From Phaseolus vulgaris (lineage: Eukaryota > Streptophyta > Magnoliopsida > Fabales > Fabaceae): DNA of 64,000 nt. Positions 1 through 12,803 of the stretch are shown here, in pieces (position 1 is the stretch's first letter; each line of letters opens with the position of its first letter). The translations under genes were made by a program, and so were the position numbers. Below the pieces are notes generated by a model that saw only the letters and a list, made by a program, of their open reading frames with translations, did no database searches and was not told where the DNA came from. Where the stretch lies: the NCBI RefSeq assembly GCF_000499845.2, contig NC_023755.2, forward strand, positions 1,447,732-1,511,731, read 5' to 3'.

Positions 1-1694
1 CCAAATGTTGGATAAAAACCACAAGCTTGCAGTGTCTTCTCTACATACTCCACTGTCTCCCCCTTGAAGAAGCAAGCTACATCAAGGAAAATTTCCTTCT
101 CATTCTCTTCTAGATTATCATAGGTTACTCTTAGTACATTCTGAACCTCTCTGCTGGGAATCTTTTCATATTTTCCCAGAGCAGATTTCCACTCTGCCAC
201 TGTTTTACCAAACAAAGTAGACCCCATTACTTTCAAAGCCAATGGAAGCCCCTCAGCATAGAGAACCACACGGTTACAAATCTCCAAATAGCCTGCATCA
301 GGTGCCTTCCTTTTGAAGGCACTCCAAGTGAACAGTTCAAAAGCTTCACCATGGTTTAGTTTCTTTACTTCATAGGTTTTGTCAACCTGATGAGCAGCCA
401 GCAAGTGCTTATCCCTTGTTGTTATAATGATCACACTTCCAAAACCAAACCAATCGCGTCCTCCTGCCAGTGCTTGAAGCTGCTCCAACTTGTCAACATC
501 ATCAATAACCAAAAGTACTTTTTTGCAACAAAGCCTTTTCTTGATAATAGGGATTCCTTTGTAAATGCTTCCCAGCTTGATGTTCTTGTCCCCAACTGTA
601 TCAAAAAGAAGTGATTCTTGAAGTTGCACTAAGCCTTGTCTTTGATTTGAACTTTCTCTTATGTCAGCAAGGAAACTTGTAGCTTCAAACTGGTCAGCAA
701 TCAAGTTGTATATCGCCCCTGCAATTGTTGTCTTACCTATGCCTCCAAGTCCATGGATTCCAATGACACGAATATCTTCACCTGGTTCAATATGCAAAAG
801 GGGCATCACTTCTGATATGCGAGTCTCTATTCCAACTGGGTATTCAGCAATGTGCAAAATGGTGTGGTTTAGCTTTTCAGAGGCCTCCTTAATGATCTCT
901 TGGATAAGCTGAAATTCATACCTGACAAAACAAGTAACAAGTTCCCCAACACAATGTGTGAGGGAATTGAAAGCTATGAAGGTAAGAAAATGCTATTGAG
1001 TACTCTTTTCTTATTACACAGTTTAAAGAAACAAACATAGAAAGATTTTATTGTATGAAAATGAAGTATTTAGTATATCAAACGCATTATTCAATTCTTG
1101 ATTTTTTAAGCAATTAGAAGAAACACATGAATGAGAAAAAAAAGGAAAAACTGGTGAATAAAACAAATGCTTAGTACTATTAGTTACATACCCATTTTCT
1201 AAGGTCCAACCTGAAAAATTGGCTGCTTCAAACAATGCTCTCTTCCACTTTTGCATCTTTTCCACATTACCCTTGAATCTGACTTCATGCTTGGCCATTG
1301 CTGTTCCAAAACTTCCTCTCTGATGGCGCACCTCAGAAGGGTCCACATGAAAGAAAACTGGCCACACAAGTTGGCCTCTTGTTTTGTAACACTCAAGGAT
1401 CTTTGCAAGCTCATCAAGACACCATGTGGAGGATGCATAGTTTTGAGAGAACACAATGATAGCAATCCTAGACTCTTCAATGGCTGCAAGAAGAGCAAGG
1501 GATAACTCTTCCCCTCTCCTAAGCTTATCATCATCAATGAAAACATTGATACCACTTTGGCGCAAACCATGATATAGAAAGCCTGTAAAGCTTCTCCTTG
1601 TATCTTCACCTCTGAAACTCAAGAACACATCATAAGTCCATCCACGTTCAAAAGCAGAAGATGAAGAAGCTCCTTCACTCAACATAATTGCCAT
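1..1694 (-). CDS. TIR-NB-ARC disease resistance protein (TNL), 5' part, runs off the left edge
   Basis: Intracellular immune receptor of the TNL class; in this family the TIR domain is an NAD-cleaving signalling domain and the NB-ARC is the ATP/ADP switch. Exon 1 is 1192-1694 and exon 2 starts at 921 and continues past base 1; the intron 922-1191 has GT-AG ends and joins a split Gly codon (ENG|YEF). The ATG at 1694 (MAIM) is chosen; the frame is open further upstream but has no ATG. Visible motifs: TIR-1 YDVFLSFRGEDTR, the WCLDEL segment that carries the catalytic Glu in TIR NADases, then P-loop GIHGLGGIGKTT, kinase-2 VLLVIDDVD, RNBS-B GSVIIITTRDKHLL, GLPLALKVMG and RNBS-D FLDVACFFKG. No stop or frameshift in the part seen. 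The LRR region lies outside the window. Confident of class; the exact resistance specificity cannot be told. Confidence 0.95.
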
Positions 1695-1840
1695 TAGAAC
1701 CAAACTTTCTGGCCACAGAAATATGCACCATATTCTTGTGCTCAAGTTAAGGAGGACCCCACAAATTAAAACTAGTTCAATTAAGAGTTGAAAACAACGA
1801 TTTTAGTGCTCAAAAGATACTATTGCTTTTTAACAATTAG

Positions 1841-1846
1841 CTTATA
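1841..1846 (-). promoter_or_regulatory. TATA-like box of the TNL gene
   Basis: On the minus strand this reads TATAAG, about 150 bp upstream of the TNL ATG at 1694. It is a weak, isolated match, placed plausibly for a core promoter between the W-box cluster and the start codon. Confidence 0.3.
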
Positions 1847-1917
1847 GAAGACGCAAGTATGTTGAAGAAATTATTTTATGGTTCTAAACTATCATAAATA
1901 ATTTCTCAAGTGGTGGA

Positions 1918-2044
1918 AGTCAAAGTCAAACTTATAATCTCACTTTAAAACTGAACCACTTGAATTGAGAGGGTTGACTAAGATGTCATACCACCCATCA
2001 TTGTCTCTACCAAACAACCACATTTTGTTCTTCACTTGGGTCAA
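1918..2044 (-). promoter_or_regulatory. cluster of four W-boxes upstream of the TNL gene
   Basis: Four TTGAC(C/T) hexamers lie within 127 bp: 1918-1923 and 1924-1929 (minus strand, directly adjacent), 1974-1979 (plus strand) and 2039-2044 (minus strand). They sit 225-350 bp upstream of the TNL start. TTGAC(C/T) is the binding site of WRKY factors, so pathogen-responsive control is inferred from motif density only. Confidence 0.5.
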
Positions 2045-2261
2045 AATAATTTCAGCCACATGTGATGATGGTGATTATTGTTCTTACTAGATGGTAAATT
2101 TTTCCTTGTAGAAATGCTGGACTTTGAGAATAAGATCTATATGAAAACCCTGGTACCAAATGAAAGTTCACGTACACAACTTTTGGAGGATCAAGTAACA
2201 ACTTTAGAATAATAATGAGTTGTTATTAAGATATAATACTAACATTACTCCTTATTTTCTC

Positions 2262-2725
2262 AACCATGGATCCGACCCAACTCAGCCTGACTAGTCTAAC
2301 CTAGTTAGGTCTGAGGTGGTCCGACTCCATTATGTTTAAGATGGATCTGACTTGATTCGGCTCAACATGGATCAGACTCGACTTTACTTAACTAGGACTC
2401 GACTCGACTTAATGGGGATACAACTTTTACTTGGGCCACGTGAGTCCAACTCTACTTGACCTAGCGAGAGAAAAACTCTACTTGGATCGATGTGGGTCCA
2501 ACTCTACACCCAATGTAGACTCAATATGGCTTGATCCAATGTTGAGTTAACTCGACAAAACTTAATTTGAGAAGACTCTAATTGATCTGATATGAACCTG
2601 ACTTGATTCAATCTAAGGTTGATCCAACTCGACTTGATTCGAGGTGAGACCAACTCGACTCAACTCGAGGTAAGCTCAACTTCATTGAGTCTGAGATGGA
2701 CCAACTTGATTAAATCCACAAGTTA
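2262..2725. repeat. degenerate minisatellite rich in ACTCGACT-type motifs
   Basis: About 460 bp, clearly less AT-rich than its surroundings, built from diverged copies of a unit of roughly 20-25 bp that repeatedly contains CCAACTCGACT, GACTTGATTC and similar variants, often followed by GAGGT or GATGTG. No open frame spans it and no terminal repeats are seen. It may be an old simple-sequence expansion or the core of a decayed element. Confidence 0.6.
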
Positions 2726-3573
2726 CGTAACACTCTAGTTTGTGATGTGCCTACAATGTCTTCGAATTCTGATCTCATATTTCACATCAGTCTTTTTTTT
2801 CTTCCAGCTCATTGACACTCAACCATATAAGTGATGATAAGTGCATGGATTTGAGATGTGAATCTCCTACCTCAGTGGCTAGTTAGATAAATAAACTTTA
2901 TGTAAAGTTAAAATGTAAAGTTTTGATAAATAAACTTTATACTGAGTTGCACTAAATACTTTTTAATATTTATTTTCAGTATGTGACTATTCTCGTGACA
3001 AAGTTTAAAAATATTTTGGTTAGTGAGCAATAAAATTCATTTTTTACAACATAATTAGTAAAACATGTCTATAAAAATTATTATTATTATTATGAAGAAG
3101 AAGAAGAATAAATTCTAATGTTTATTATATTTTCTTTATGATACGGGAAACTGATGATAAACATTTTGTAATTTTAAGTTTTTGAAAAATATATTTAATT
3201 CGCTTTCAATTTAAATATGCTTTCTATCAATATCTTAAAAAATTAATAAAATAATAGACATTTAAAAGTAGATTATATAAAATTTTATAAATGTGTTTGT
3301 TACATTAAAATGGCCCCTAACAAGGATTCTGTCCCTGGACCTATTATGATACTAATAACAAATAAAATGGAGTTATTAGGAATATATAAAAACTTTTAAA
3401 AAGTACAATGGTGAGGAAGAAGTTAACATGTTGATGTGGCAAAAAATGTATTTTAATCATTAAAAAAGTTATAATGGTAATGAATAACATAACTCCTCCA
3501 AGAGACAAAATTGCATATTTTCATCATAATATTAACATTTCAAAATAAAAAAAATAAAATAAAAATAAAAATA

Positions 3574-3627
<54 letters not shown>

Positions 3628-4370
3628 CACGTATATCTTTAAAGGTAATACAAACATATATTATTTTTTTTGTTTTATTGAATGTTAGGAAATAGAGAAT
3701 TTTTTTTTGTATCTTTTATTGAAATGTTTCTTCCTGCACCCCATAAATGTTTTACCTGTAGTCATCAATTTCGAAATTTAAAATTTAATTTTCATAATAT
3801 AAAAGTGAATTCCATAAATTTAAAACCAATCTTAGAACATTAAAAAGCAATGTGTTTCTGAAGATGCAATCATTCGGTGTGATTAAAAACTTTAAAACCT
3901 AATCTCCATTTACCTGTCAACCGTTCTGGTCATGAACACATTGGCAAAATAATACATTTTTCAAGACAAAAATACTGAAAATTATACAGGGTATCCAAAC
4001 ATATCCTACAGAAATTATAAGCTTGCAAAGCATAACATCCTGACTTTAAAAAATAATTTGAAATGTTGCTTGTTTATCTTCCTATCTGCCGAGGCAGCAC
4101 ATGCCAATAAGCCAGAAGTCACAAATTGTGAAAGTTACAAAGCAACTGGTGTCTGCAAGGAAAATTGTCATTAATGATCAATGCCACTTTGCACATCAAA
4201 TCCCAAACACAGTGAATAAATGACACTTTCCCAATTCAGAGGGTTGCCTAAGAAAAAAATTATGTAGGATTCATACAGTTCTTTTTTAATGAAATAGAGT
4301 CAGTCACCATAATAGATGATAGCCCTAAGTAACAGATTATAAAGGAAGATTTCAGAAGTGCTTGTTTGAT
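2726..4370. other. AT-rich spacer, including the probable 3' UTR of the DCD gene
   Basis: No coding region is seen between the minisatellite and the DCD stop codon at 4371. About 3950-4370 is less AT-biased and is likely the 3' untranslated region of the minus-strand DCD gene. The rest is A/T-rich with short A tracts and one long TA microsatellite. Confidence 0.5.
3579..3626. repeat. (TA)n microsatellite
   Basis: An uninterrupted run of about 24 TA dinucleotides, preceded by A-rich tracts. Confidence 0.95.
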
Positions 4371-6112
4371 TTAGCGAAGTGAATATGAAGGACCAGCAAA
4401 AGAGTAACGGGATGAAACTGGCACAGCAGAAGCTTCCAAACTGTCCTGATAGTGCTGCATCCGATTGTATTCAGACAAAGCATCAGCAGCAGAATATGTT
4501 GAGTAAAGCCTATCTTGAACAGCCTCTCTCCTTTGCAAGCTCTCACTTTGAATCAAGGTTCTTCCCCCTGCCAAATAAGAGCCTGAAGAGATTTCCTCTC
4601 TAGGTGGAAAATAAGGATCCCTTGGTGAAGCACCATAGTGATACGGGTCATAAGGATCATCTGCATGTTCAGAAATTCCACCATGCAAATAGGTCTGATG
4701 CTCACTCTCATTCAAATGACGATGATTTACATGAAGACTTTCTCTGTGGGAAGGGGCAATTGTACTGTACAGAGGGTCCACATGATGACGGTGATCTCTT
4801 TCATAATCCCTCTCATAAGGATCCCGTGTAGGATTAACTTGGGAGGGTGGTATCACATTCCTTCTGTCTCCTTGGAGACCATAAGCTCGGTAACTCTTCT
4901 CAGTAAGAAATAAATCACGAGGAATTTCCTCTTGCCGTTCAATTAGGGGATCACCTTCCCTGCGCAAATGAGACCATAATCCCCTATCACGAAATGTTGC
5001 TTTTGGAGGTGAGCGAACAGGCTGCAAGCCTGAACGAACATCGACTGGTCGGAAAAGTTCAGTGAGCTTCCTAACCTGAAATGTGACATTTGAATATATC
5101 AACGGTGAAGAATAAAAGGAACTGAAACTAGCCCACCAGAGGCATATTTGGTTCTCACTTGTCGAGCAGTAAGTTCTGTTTTAAACTTGTGTTTATCATT
5201 GTAATTTTCCTGGATCGCCTTCTTGAAAATGCTTTCTGGTAATGGGAAACAATCAGAAACAACATTGAACCGCACCTGAAGGTTGCACCATCAGCACATG
5301 ACTCATAATAAACAAAGACAGTATTGGGACAAATTAGATAGGAAAAGTAGATGAGAGCAAGTAACCTGAGCAGGAAAGCTACCACCAAAAGCTCGGGGTT
5401 CGAGTTTCATACCACCAGAAGATGAAGCTTTGTAAATCCCATACAACAGCCTCAGATCAAAATCATAAAGAAAAAGCTTAGTTCCAGGCTTGATACTTAG
5501 AACAATGTCTTTCTTAATAGCTGAAACACCCATGACGCGATAGTGGAAACAGTCGGGCTTTGTCTTCCCACTACACATAAAGATGAAACCAGCAGGTTTT
5601 TGTCTCTGTTTTTCACTGGAATTGGTGTTGTCTGCACCACTATGATTATTTTTGTTTATTCTACTCCCACCACCTTGGTCAGACCCTGTATTCTTCTGCT
5701 TCTGTTCACTCTTATCCACCTTAATGATCTTATTATTTTCAGCCCGATGGCTCTTCTCAATAGGACTTCTCTCATTAATGACGTTCCTATGTTGACCTGC
5801 CTTCTCGTTATTCCTTCCATTCTCTTCACTCTTGTCTTTTGGCAGTTCATCACTATTGTCCATTACTTTTTTGTTCTTTCTAAGCCTTCTCTTTTCCCCA
5901 ATCTGTTGAGAACCTTTATTTATCTTGGCTTTTAACTTAGCATCCTTGATTTTCTTATCAATTTTAGATTTAGCCTTCAATGATCGTGGAGTATTCTTGT
6001 TTTTCTGCCCTGGTTTACTAGATCCTTCAGCAGGATTAGTTTCCTTACCCTTTTCTGATGATTGAGGATTAGAAGCCCCCTCTTTATTCTTATTTTTCCT
6101 GTTTTGTCCCAT
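4371..6112 (-). CDS. DCD (development and cell death) domain protein
   Basis: Three exons on the minus strand: 5366-6112, 5159-5275 and 4371-5075, all GT-AG and all joined between codons, giving 522 residues. Residues 1-about 175 are a highly basic, Lys/Asn/Gln-rich low-complexity region with nuclear-localisation-like runs ([10 protein letters not shown]). The DCD domain follows, beginning [16 protein letters not shown] (near residue 183) and including [42 protein letters not shown] and [13 protein letters not shown], the usual landmarks of the family. The C-terminal 230 residues are rich in Arg, Asp, Tyr and His ([12 protein letters not shown]), with no recognised domain. DCD proteins are plant-specific and linked to stress and programmed cell death (asparagine-rich NRP-type proteins); a role for this member is not shown. 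The promoter and leader lie in a duplicated segment. Domain call is secure. Confidence 0.9.
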
Positions 6113-6130
6113 ATTACACCGGTACTGGTA

Positions 6131-8483
6131 CTGAAGTAGACAAATTTCAAAATGTTAAATGTTACTGAAACCTGAAACCAGTAAACAAAAAGCAACAGCA
6201 GATCAATTAAGAGGCTAAGATTGAAGAAGAAAAAAGGGAGGTGTCAAAAGAATCTCTAGATATTTTTAAATCAGAAAAAGTATTTCTTGGTTGATTTTTT
6301 AATTTTGAAATTATTATATTATTATATTTTTAGATTTTAGATTTTTACTTATTTTTTATTCTATCAAAACATTATTGAGTAAAAACTGATGATGCAATCA
6401 TATAGTTATTTAAATAATTATTTTTAGAAAAGACAGTAACAAAAAGTAAAAAAAAAAGCTTGGTGCATATATAAAAAAACAGGTTTTAAACAGAAAAAGT
6501 GTTGGGTCACACCAGACTTTTAAAAATGCGGTGCAAATATAAGGAGGATTGTACAGATGGTACCCATGCATTAAAATGGGTGACATGGTGTTTTCCGAAT
6601 TTATAATTCCAAATCAAACAAAATCAGTGGATCTCACTTTTCTTTTGAAATTGGTACCAAATGGTGCAGTGATAGAGCAGCACAAGACATGCACATTCAA
6701 AACAGATAGCATTAAGAGCACATGCCATTGGGAGTGAGGAGAGGTTGAAAGGTGAATAATTTATACTTCATATTTGGTTAAAAACAATCACTAAGTGCAA
6801 AAGTTAACAAACAAGAAGGAAATACATAACTGGCAAGAGAATGAGGGCATATAAATTAATAAATAAATTGATGTAAAAAAAAAAGGAAAAGGAGTTGGAA
6901 TTTGTTTGAATGGAAAAAAGAGACTAGATAGAGGCTGAGAATTTTGAAGTCATCACAGTGTGAAAAAGAGTTTCAGACTTGTTTTTACTAATGAACAGAG
7001 CATAGATAACAGAGTCGGAAATCAAGTTGAGATGTGAAAAGGTTAACTAGAAGTAGTCAAAATTGAGATCTTACATAAGATTAGAAAGTAAAAAGGAAGA
7101 TAAATTGTGTACAGAATGTAAAAGAGTATATAAAAGATAAAATCACATTTGAACACTCGTGCAAACACACAAACATATATAAAGACTAGCTGTTAAGAGG
7201 GTAGAACCAAAACTGACAAGTACTCCACCGAAAACCCATACTACTCAATGAGAAAATGGCTTGCTTAAAATTAAGGAAAATGAAAAACTACCCACTAAAA
7301 GAATTGAAACCATGCTTTAGTAATTGCCAACAGAATTACTTAACACTGAACCATGACATTTCATAAATATGTGATAATAATAATAATAAATATTCATAAT
7401 TTTAGTCATAATGTCACCTTTGCAGTCCATGTGGATCAACAAGTTTACCAGTGACCCATTTTGACCAATTAATCTAATACCCTCAACTGAGTTGATAATC
7501 AACCCATCAATATAATACTGTCCATTCAGCCACCCCAGCAACCACCTCACAGAACCCAACCACCTTCCCTTCTCCCAGAAGGGAGACATGCCAGCTGCTT
7601 CTTCTACAACCCTAGGCAAGGACAGAAGTTGCAGAACAGGGAGCCCGGAAAGCTGCAGCTGCATGCTACCAAGGATTTACATATACATGCAACCAGAACA
7701 GGCCAGAAGAGATGTGTAAGAGAAGTGGGAAATGAAAGAGATAGGTAACACGTTTTCAGAAAAAACAGAATAGCATTCCTATCCTGGCTTCTATTTGAGA
7801 CACTACAGCCACATCACCAAGCCACACTGCCATGGAGGCCCTCGGCAACGGGCTGCTAACTCACCGCGGCACTAGGGCCCTATTCTTAACCATGGTTTTG
7901 AATTAAACTAAACGTGCCATAATCAGACGACATTGAGACAGTAGTCATTCCAAAACCCAACCACAAGAATCATACTTGTGTGGGGACTGGGGTGTTATAG
8001 TTAAGGGTTTATCTGCGTGAACAATACTTTGGTTGAAGTAGCGAAGAAATTACTAAATTTAAAAAATCACAATAAGATTAAAAATTTACCAAGAAACATG
8101 TAGCCAGAAGATTCTCTTCCCAATACCAATTCACTAGACTGTCTAATGTACCTCGTACCACTCCAATTACAAAAAAAAAAAAGACACGCAACAAAACGAG
8201 TAAAGGCTTCATAGAAAGTGAATACAAAAGCATAATCAAATACAACCCTGATTTAATTCAAACAATCCAAAAACGAAACCCTAATTCCACTCAAATATTT
8301 AAACAAACAAAAACCCAAAATTAGCACGAGAGAAAGCAGCTAGCACAGCTTATCCACATAAATACTAAGCAATACATGCCAAAATATCTCCCGCATCTCA
8401 AAAACCTATGTTCTAGATATACAAGTTTCAAATTAAGGTTCATTCCTTCACCAATAAATTCAAAGAGCAATTAGAGAGAAAAC
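6131..8483 (-). other. probable leader intron of the DCD gene
   Basis: Inferred. Just upstream of the ATG at 6112 the minus strand shows a pyrimidine-rich stretch ending CTTCAG (acceptor near 6131), and about 2.35 kb upstream CTCAG|GTTTT (donor at 8483) occurs in a segment whose duplicate also keeps a CAG|GTT junction at the matching place. No coding region is supported inside it. A cDNA would settle it. Confidence 0.4.
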
Positions 8484-9750
8484 CTGAGAGATCAATCGAA
8501 AGAAAGGGTTACCCAAGCAGAGAAGGAAGTGCCTGCAATTCTGCGATTGAAACTTTCTCAACTACCCAAAATCCTGTGTTTCTTTCTTCCAATCCCTATT
8601 CTATCCTCCTAAAACATTTAACTCAATTTTCTTATTCAGGTATTATTAATATGCTTATTTGTTACCCAGAACACCATATTTATTTTAGTTATTTATATAA
8701 AATTTTATGTTGACAAATTAAATATACTGATTCCAATAAACAATTATCATGTTATCATATAAAAAAATATAAAGATTAAACCAAAATTAATATACTAAAC
8801 AAAACGTTATACACAGTATATATCTATTAATAAAAAACTTTAAAAGAAAACTAGATGAAAAAATTTATTATACTAAAAATATAAATAAATTATTAATTAT
8901 TTTGTTTATCTATACTTGATTTCTCACAAATAACTATCAAAATTAAAAATATCAATAGATAATTTTTTTATAAGTAAATAAAATGCTATTATATTCCGTT
9001 CACCACTTATTTAAGTAAAAATGTTTTAGTGTTAAGTCAAAGGGATTTGAAGATAAGTTAATTCGTTTTTATATTAGAAAATACAATTTAAAATATTAGA
9101 ACGGATAATACTTATTAACTATTTAAATATATCGAGTTTATTTTTTTATATATATATAATGTTAGTAAAAAACATTGTTATTGTTTATATTATTTAGATT
9201 TAATTATTCGTTGAGTTAGATTTTAGAGAAAAATATAATAAACTAATTTTTATGATCAATAATTTGTTGGATAAAAATTACAAAGAATATTTTATAATTT
9301 TTAGTTGGTGTAAACATTTTTATTAATTTACAATTTTTTTTTCAAAATTATCTCTTAAATAGCATGTTTAGCCTAAACATTTAAATTTTTCCTATAAAAA
9401 GAAATGTACTTCTGTTTGAAATTAAGATTTAACGAGTAATTAAGTTTGATTATTATTTAAAAAAATATATAGTGTATTTTACCCAAATGAGTTTATTAGT
9501 ATTTATTTTATATAGACATTGATTTAGTAATTAAAAATATTTATTATCCTTTAGTAATTGGTGAATCTTAAAATATATAACAATTTTTTGAAACATATAA
9601 TAAATATTCAAATTTTTTGTCATTTTTTTTAATATTCTCTTTGTTTTTCTTGAATCACCTTTTTCTCATGGTAACAATGAGGTCTCAATATGCTTTCATA
9701 ATCAAGTACACAGTCAATAGTGTTATGCAAACTTCAAGAAAACAAATTAC
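7180..9750. repeat. segmental duplication, copy A (longer)
   Basis: Begins at AAGACTAGCTGTTAAGAGGG and ends near CTTCAAGAAAACAAATTA; the same order of sequence occurs in direct orientation at 12804-14197. Matching blocks include 7183-7660, 7720-7850, 8240-8480 and 9405-9750. Copy A holds about 800 bp (roughly 8580-9405) missing from copy B; B also has smaller indels. It covers the leader intron, first exon and promoter region inferred for the DCD gene. Confidence 0.85.
8484..8990 (-). promoter_or_regulatory. first (non-coding) exon and promoter region of the DCD gene, shared with the uL15 gene
   Basis: From about 8520 to 8990 this sequence aligns by eye, with gaps, to 19530-19825, which lies upstream of the uL15 gene in the same orientation. 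Shared landmarks are GTGCCT near 8530, CTGTGTTTCTT, TCCTCCTAAAA(C/T)ATTTAACTCA near 8610, and TTTCTCACAAA(T/C)AA(C/T)TATCAAAA near 8930. Assignment as exon and promoter is inference from position upstream of the two coding regions. Confidence 0.45.
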
Positions 9751-10425
9751 ACGGTAAAAGTTATTTGAATTTAATTGAATTTTGAAATATAATTAATAAT
9801 ATTTTGTGCAATAAATAAAGTTAACAAAAACACACACAAAAAAATTATATTATAAATTCATAAATGTTATTTAATGCATGTGACATTAGTGATTATTACT
9901 TGTAATTTTGGATCTTTGAAAAAAATATTTAATTGAATATATTTTATATAAATGCATTTTCTATACTTTTTTTAGTTAATTTTAAAAACTACAAATATTT
10001 TATATAAATATCAATATTTATATATCTACTGAACAGCATATATTGAATATGTCAATATATGTTCAAAGATGAAGTAAATTCTTGTATTAGTGTGAGGACC
10101 CAATTTAGTTCACAGCTGAACAAGTGCAAAGAGAGAAATAAAATATGACAAATGTTGTGCAGCATACAAACCCTTTAGCCTCCAAGGCAGTGACAGTGGA
10201 ACCAGGAGTTATCCAATTGCATGCATGGATTTGAAAGATATTTCTTAGTTATAATTTTCCCAAATTACTAGCCCAAAAATATAGCAACATGAAAACATAT
10301 TTGTCTATCTTCCTATCCATTGAAGGAGTATATGGTAACTGATAAATCTTAACTAGCCACAAGACCAAACCAGTAATCACCAATTGATATCAAACTGATA
10401 GCCACAAAATCTTGAGTGATTCAAC
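9751..10425. other. AT-rich spacer and probable 3' UTR of the uL18 gene
   Basis: No gene is seen. The less AT-rich part from about 10120 to 10425 is likely the 3' UTR of the minus-strand uL18 gene that ends at 10426. Confidence 0.5.
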
Positions 10426-12294
10426 TCAGTCCAGATAAACCTTGACATCAATCCCATTATCAATAAGTGATTGAACTACAGCTCTGATTTTCCCTTCAAA
10501 CTTGTCCCTTTCCCTTGGAGTATAGGAAGCAGTGTAAACATCAGCTTCTCTTGCTCTTTCAGATAAAATCTTACCTACGGATATGCATGCTGGTATGTCT
10601 GAACGAGACCTGAGAACAGCTTTTATGTCCTTGGAGTTGGTACCAGCAACTGCAACCTGTTTGCTTGTCATTCTGTGAGTGAGTGAAGCTGATACAAAGC
10701 GTTTTGAGATAAACACATCAAGGGTAAACGGTTCCATGTAGGCAATCGTTCTTTGTTTGAAAGATATGTGCTTGTGTGGATTCTTTGACTTCTTCCCTTT
10801 TTGGTATGTGTAAGGTCTGCTATTGTCATCATCAAGGAAATCCTCAACCCCAAAAAAGCTTCTAGGTGCCATGTGCGTCTGTACAAAAGAAATGAACTAA
10901 AAATGAGTATTAATACTTCACAAATGATTCACCTCAAATTGGCATTTCAGGCCTGTTAAACTTTATGTTTCAATTGGATAGAATTCACACTAGCTACTTG
11001 GTATGGTAACTTTGCACATAAAGTGCTACATGTCCTGTTGAAAGACATAGTTACATAATGAACTGCAAGACAATGCTTGGTAGTTGATATTAAAGTTGTC
11101 AAACCAGAGAGTTTACAAAAATTCACATAGCTTTAGTAAACTCAATCAAGTAGATTCGACTCGTACAAGTTTACCCAACCTAATATAAAAAATAATATTA
11201 AAATAATTCAATATTTTCACTTTGTAAAAAAGAAAAGTAGCAAATCACAGTAATACGGTATCATAATACATTAGTACTATATAAGATTAAACAATATAGA
11301 TGACTAAATCATATATAAATTCATAAAAGCATCAGTTCCTAATGTGAAAACAATTCAGAGAGGAATTGATTTCTTCAAATAATTTGAGCCTAGTAGTAAA
11401 TTAGTCGTTGTGGAGGTAAAAGTTAGACAGAAATTACATTTGATCTCAAAATTGTTAACACGAGTTTACCCAAATTTACTCAAAAAAGAATTTAATAGCA
11501 AGTTAATCTATCTAGGATTGTAAACTCTATAGAGTTTACAACTATGGTTGATTTGATACAGTACATGTATATGTGGGATCAATGAATTCACACAAGTGCT
11601 TAATAATCTCTAACTAACCGCTGCGTAACATAAATCCTTTTCCAACTATCAACCAATGCCCCTCACAATCTTTAACTGATGCACTACAATTTAAAACCAG
11701 AACCCTTTAATATCACACAATAATATCATCTGTTATACTATGTAACAAACCTAAATTACTGAATTTACTCCTCCTGTAGTATACCTTCCAAACTTTATTT
11801 CTTCTATTAAACTTAGGCTCATTCCTAACTATATTTAAAAGCTAAAAACAATTATCTGATTATCCCAGGCAAACTTAACCCTTACAACTTTATAAGCTTC
11901 AGGATTTCCTTCTTCCTTTGAAAGGAATTATTTCATTTACTTGAAACAACATGAAAATGAAGTGTTTCATTATCATTTGTTTTCGACATATATTTAACTG
12001 GTTTCCCCCAAATGTGGTATTCAATAATGTCTTCTTATTTATAAACCAATGAAGGTTGCCCCCAAAGTTGGACACTTGTATCAAGATTAAACCAAATTCT
12101 ACTATTTATTAAACAGACAAAAAGGAAATTCTACAGAAAAATAATTTAAATCGTGCTTTGAAAGGAGACATAAGAGACTTTACCTGTCCATTGTGGAAAA
12201 AGCACGAAGGCACATGAATACAAGGAAAAACTCTGTTTCCTTCAAAAGCATAAGCACTGGTTCTGCAAATTCTGCCAATTGCTTGTTTCAACAT
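10426..12294 (-). CDS. uL18-family ribosomal protein, probably mitochondrial
   Basis: Two exons on the minus strand: 12184-12294 (37 codons) and 10426-10878, with a GT-AG intron 10879-12183, giving 187 residues. Exon 1 encodes a start with Arg/Ser content and no acidic run (MLKQAIGRICRTSAYAF), the look of an organelle presequence, and joins in frame (FFHNGQ|THMAPRSFFG). The uL18 core is in exon 2: the 5S rRNA-binding family shows KRFVSASLTHR, then SVGKILSERAREADV, and the C-terminal block YTPRERDKFEGKIRAVVQSL. An ATG also starts at 10872, so translation from exon 2 alone would give a 149-residue protein without presequence; the in-frame join favours the longer form. The protein should sit in the central protuberance of an organellar large subunit; mitochondrion is inferred from the presequence only. 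Confidence 0.85.
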
Positions 12295-12803
12295 GTTTCC
12301 CTGAACCCTATAATAACTCCTCTTAACTGCCTATGGAGTGCAGGATTGTGTTGGTGTCTTCTTAGGTCGTTTTGAGTTTCCACGGTTTCTCAATGCTCCC
12401 CCATACCGCTTCAAAGACTGGACTACAAAGTAGTGGGTTGGGCCATATTAGAGTTATTTGTGTCTTTATCTAACATAGGTTCCCAGGAATGTCATTTTTC
12501 TAAAAATAAACCAAACATTCTCAACTTAAAATTCCTGGGAAGATAAAAACTATTCACAAATAAAAAAGTACCAAACTTATGCTACCAAAGTAGTAATAAT
12601 ATATATATATATATAATATAATTATTTAAAAAAGTTACGATATATGTTAAAAATTAAAAAAAAAAACTTTTAAGAGTCACTTGGGCTTGCATAGACCCTC
12701 ATATGGGTTTTGCCCCTTTCAACTCCAGCCTTCTAGTCATTTCAGTCACTAAATTCCAAAGTGCACAGGAACACCTGATAGGCACTTGGAGACCCTCCCT
12801 TTA
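12295..12803. other. upstream region of the uL18 gene, nothing else seen
   Basis: About 12295-12450 is relatively GC-rich and is probably the 5' UTR and core promoter of the uL18 gene. A short (AT)n run lies at 12599-12616. No coding potential is seen up to the duplicated segment. Confidence 0.45.

Noticed and set aside
1023..1191. Continuation of the TIR frame past codon ENG
   Set aside because: This is intron read-through; a GT donor at 1191 and AG at 922 join TIR to NB-ARC in frame.
6549..6737. 62-codon frame on the plus strand
   Set aside because: Lies in the inferred leader intron of the minus-strand gene, AT-rich flanks, no similarity recognised.
10668..10886. Alternative minus-strand frame overlapping the uL18 exon 2
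   Set aside because: Out of frame with the uL18 sequence and lacks any family similarity.
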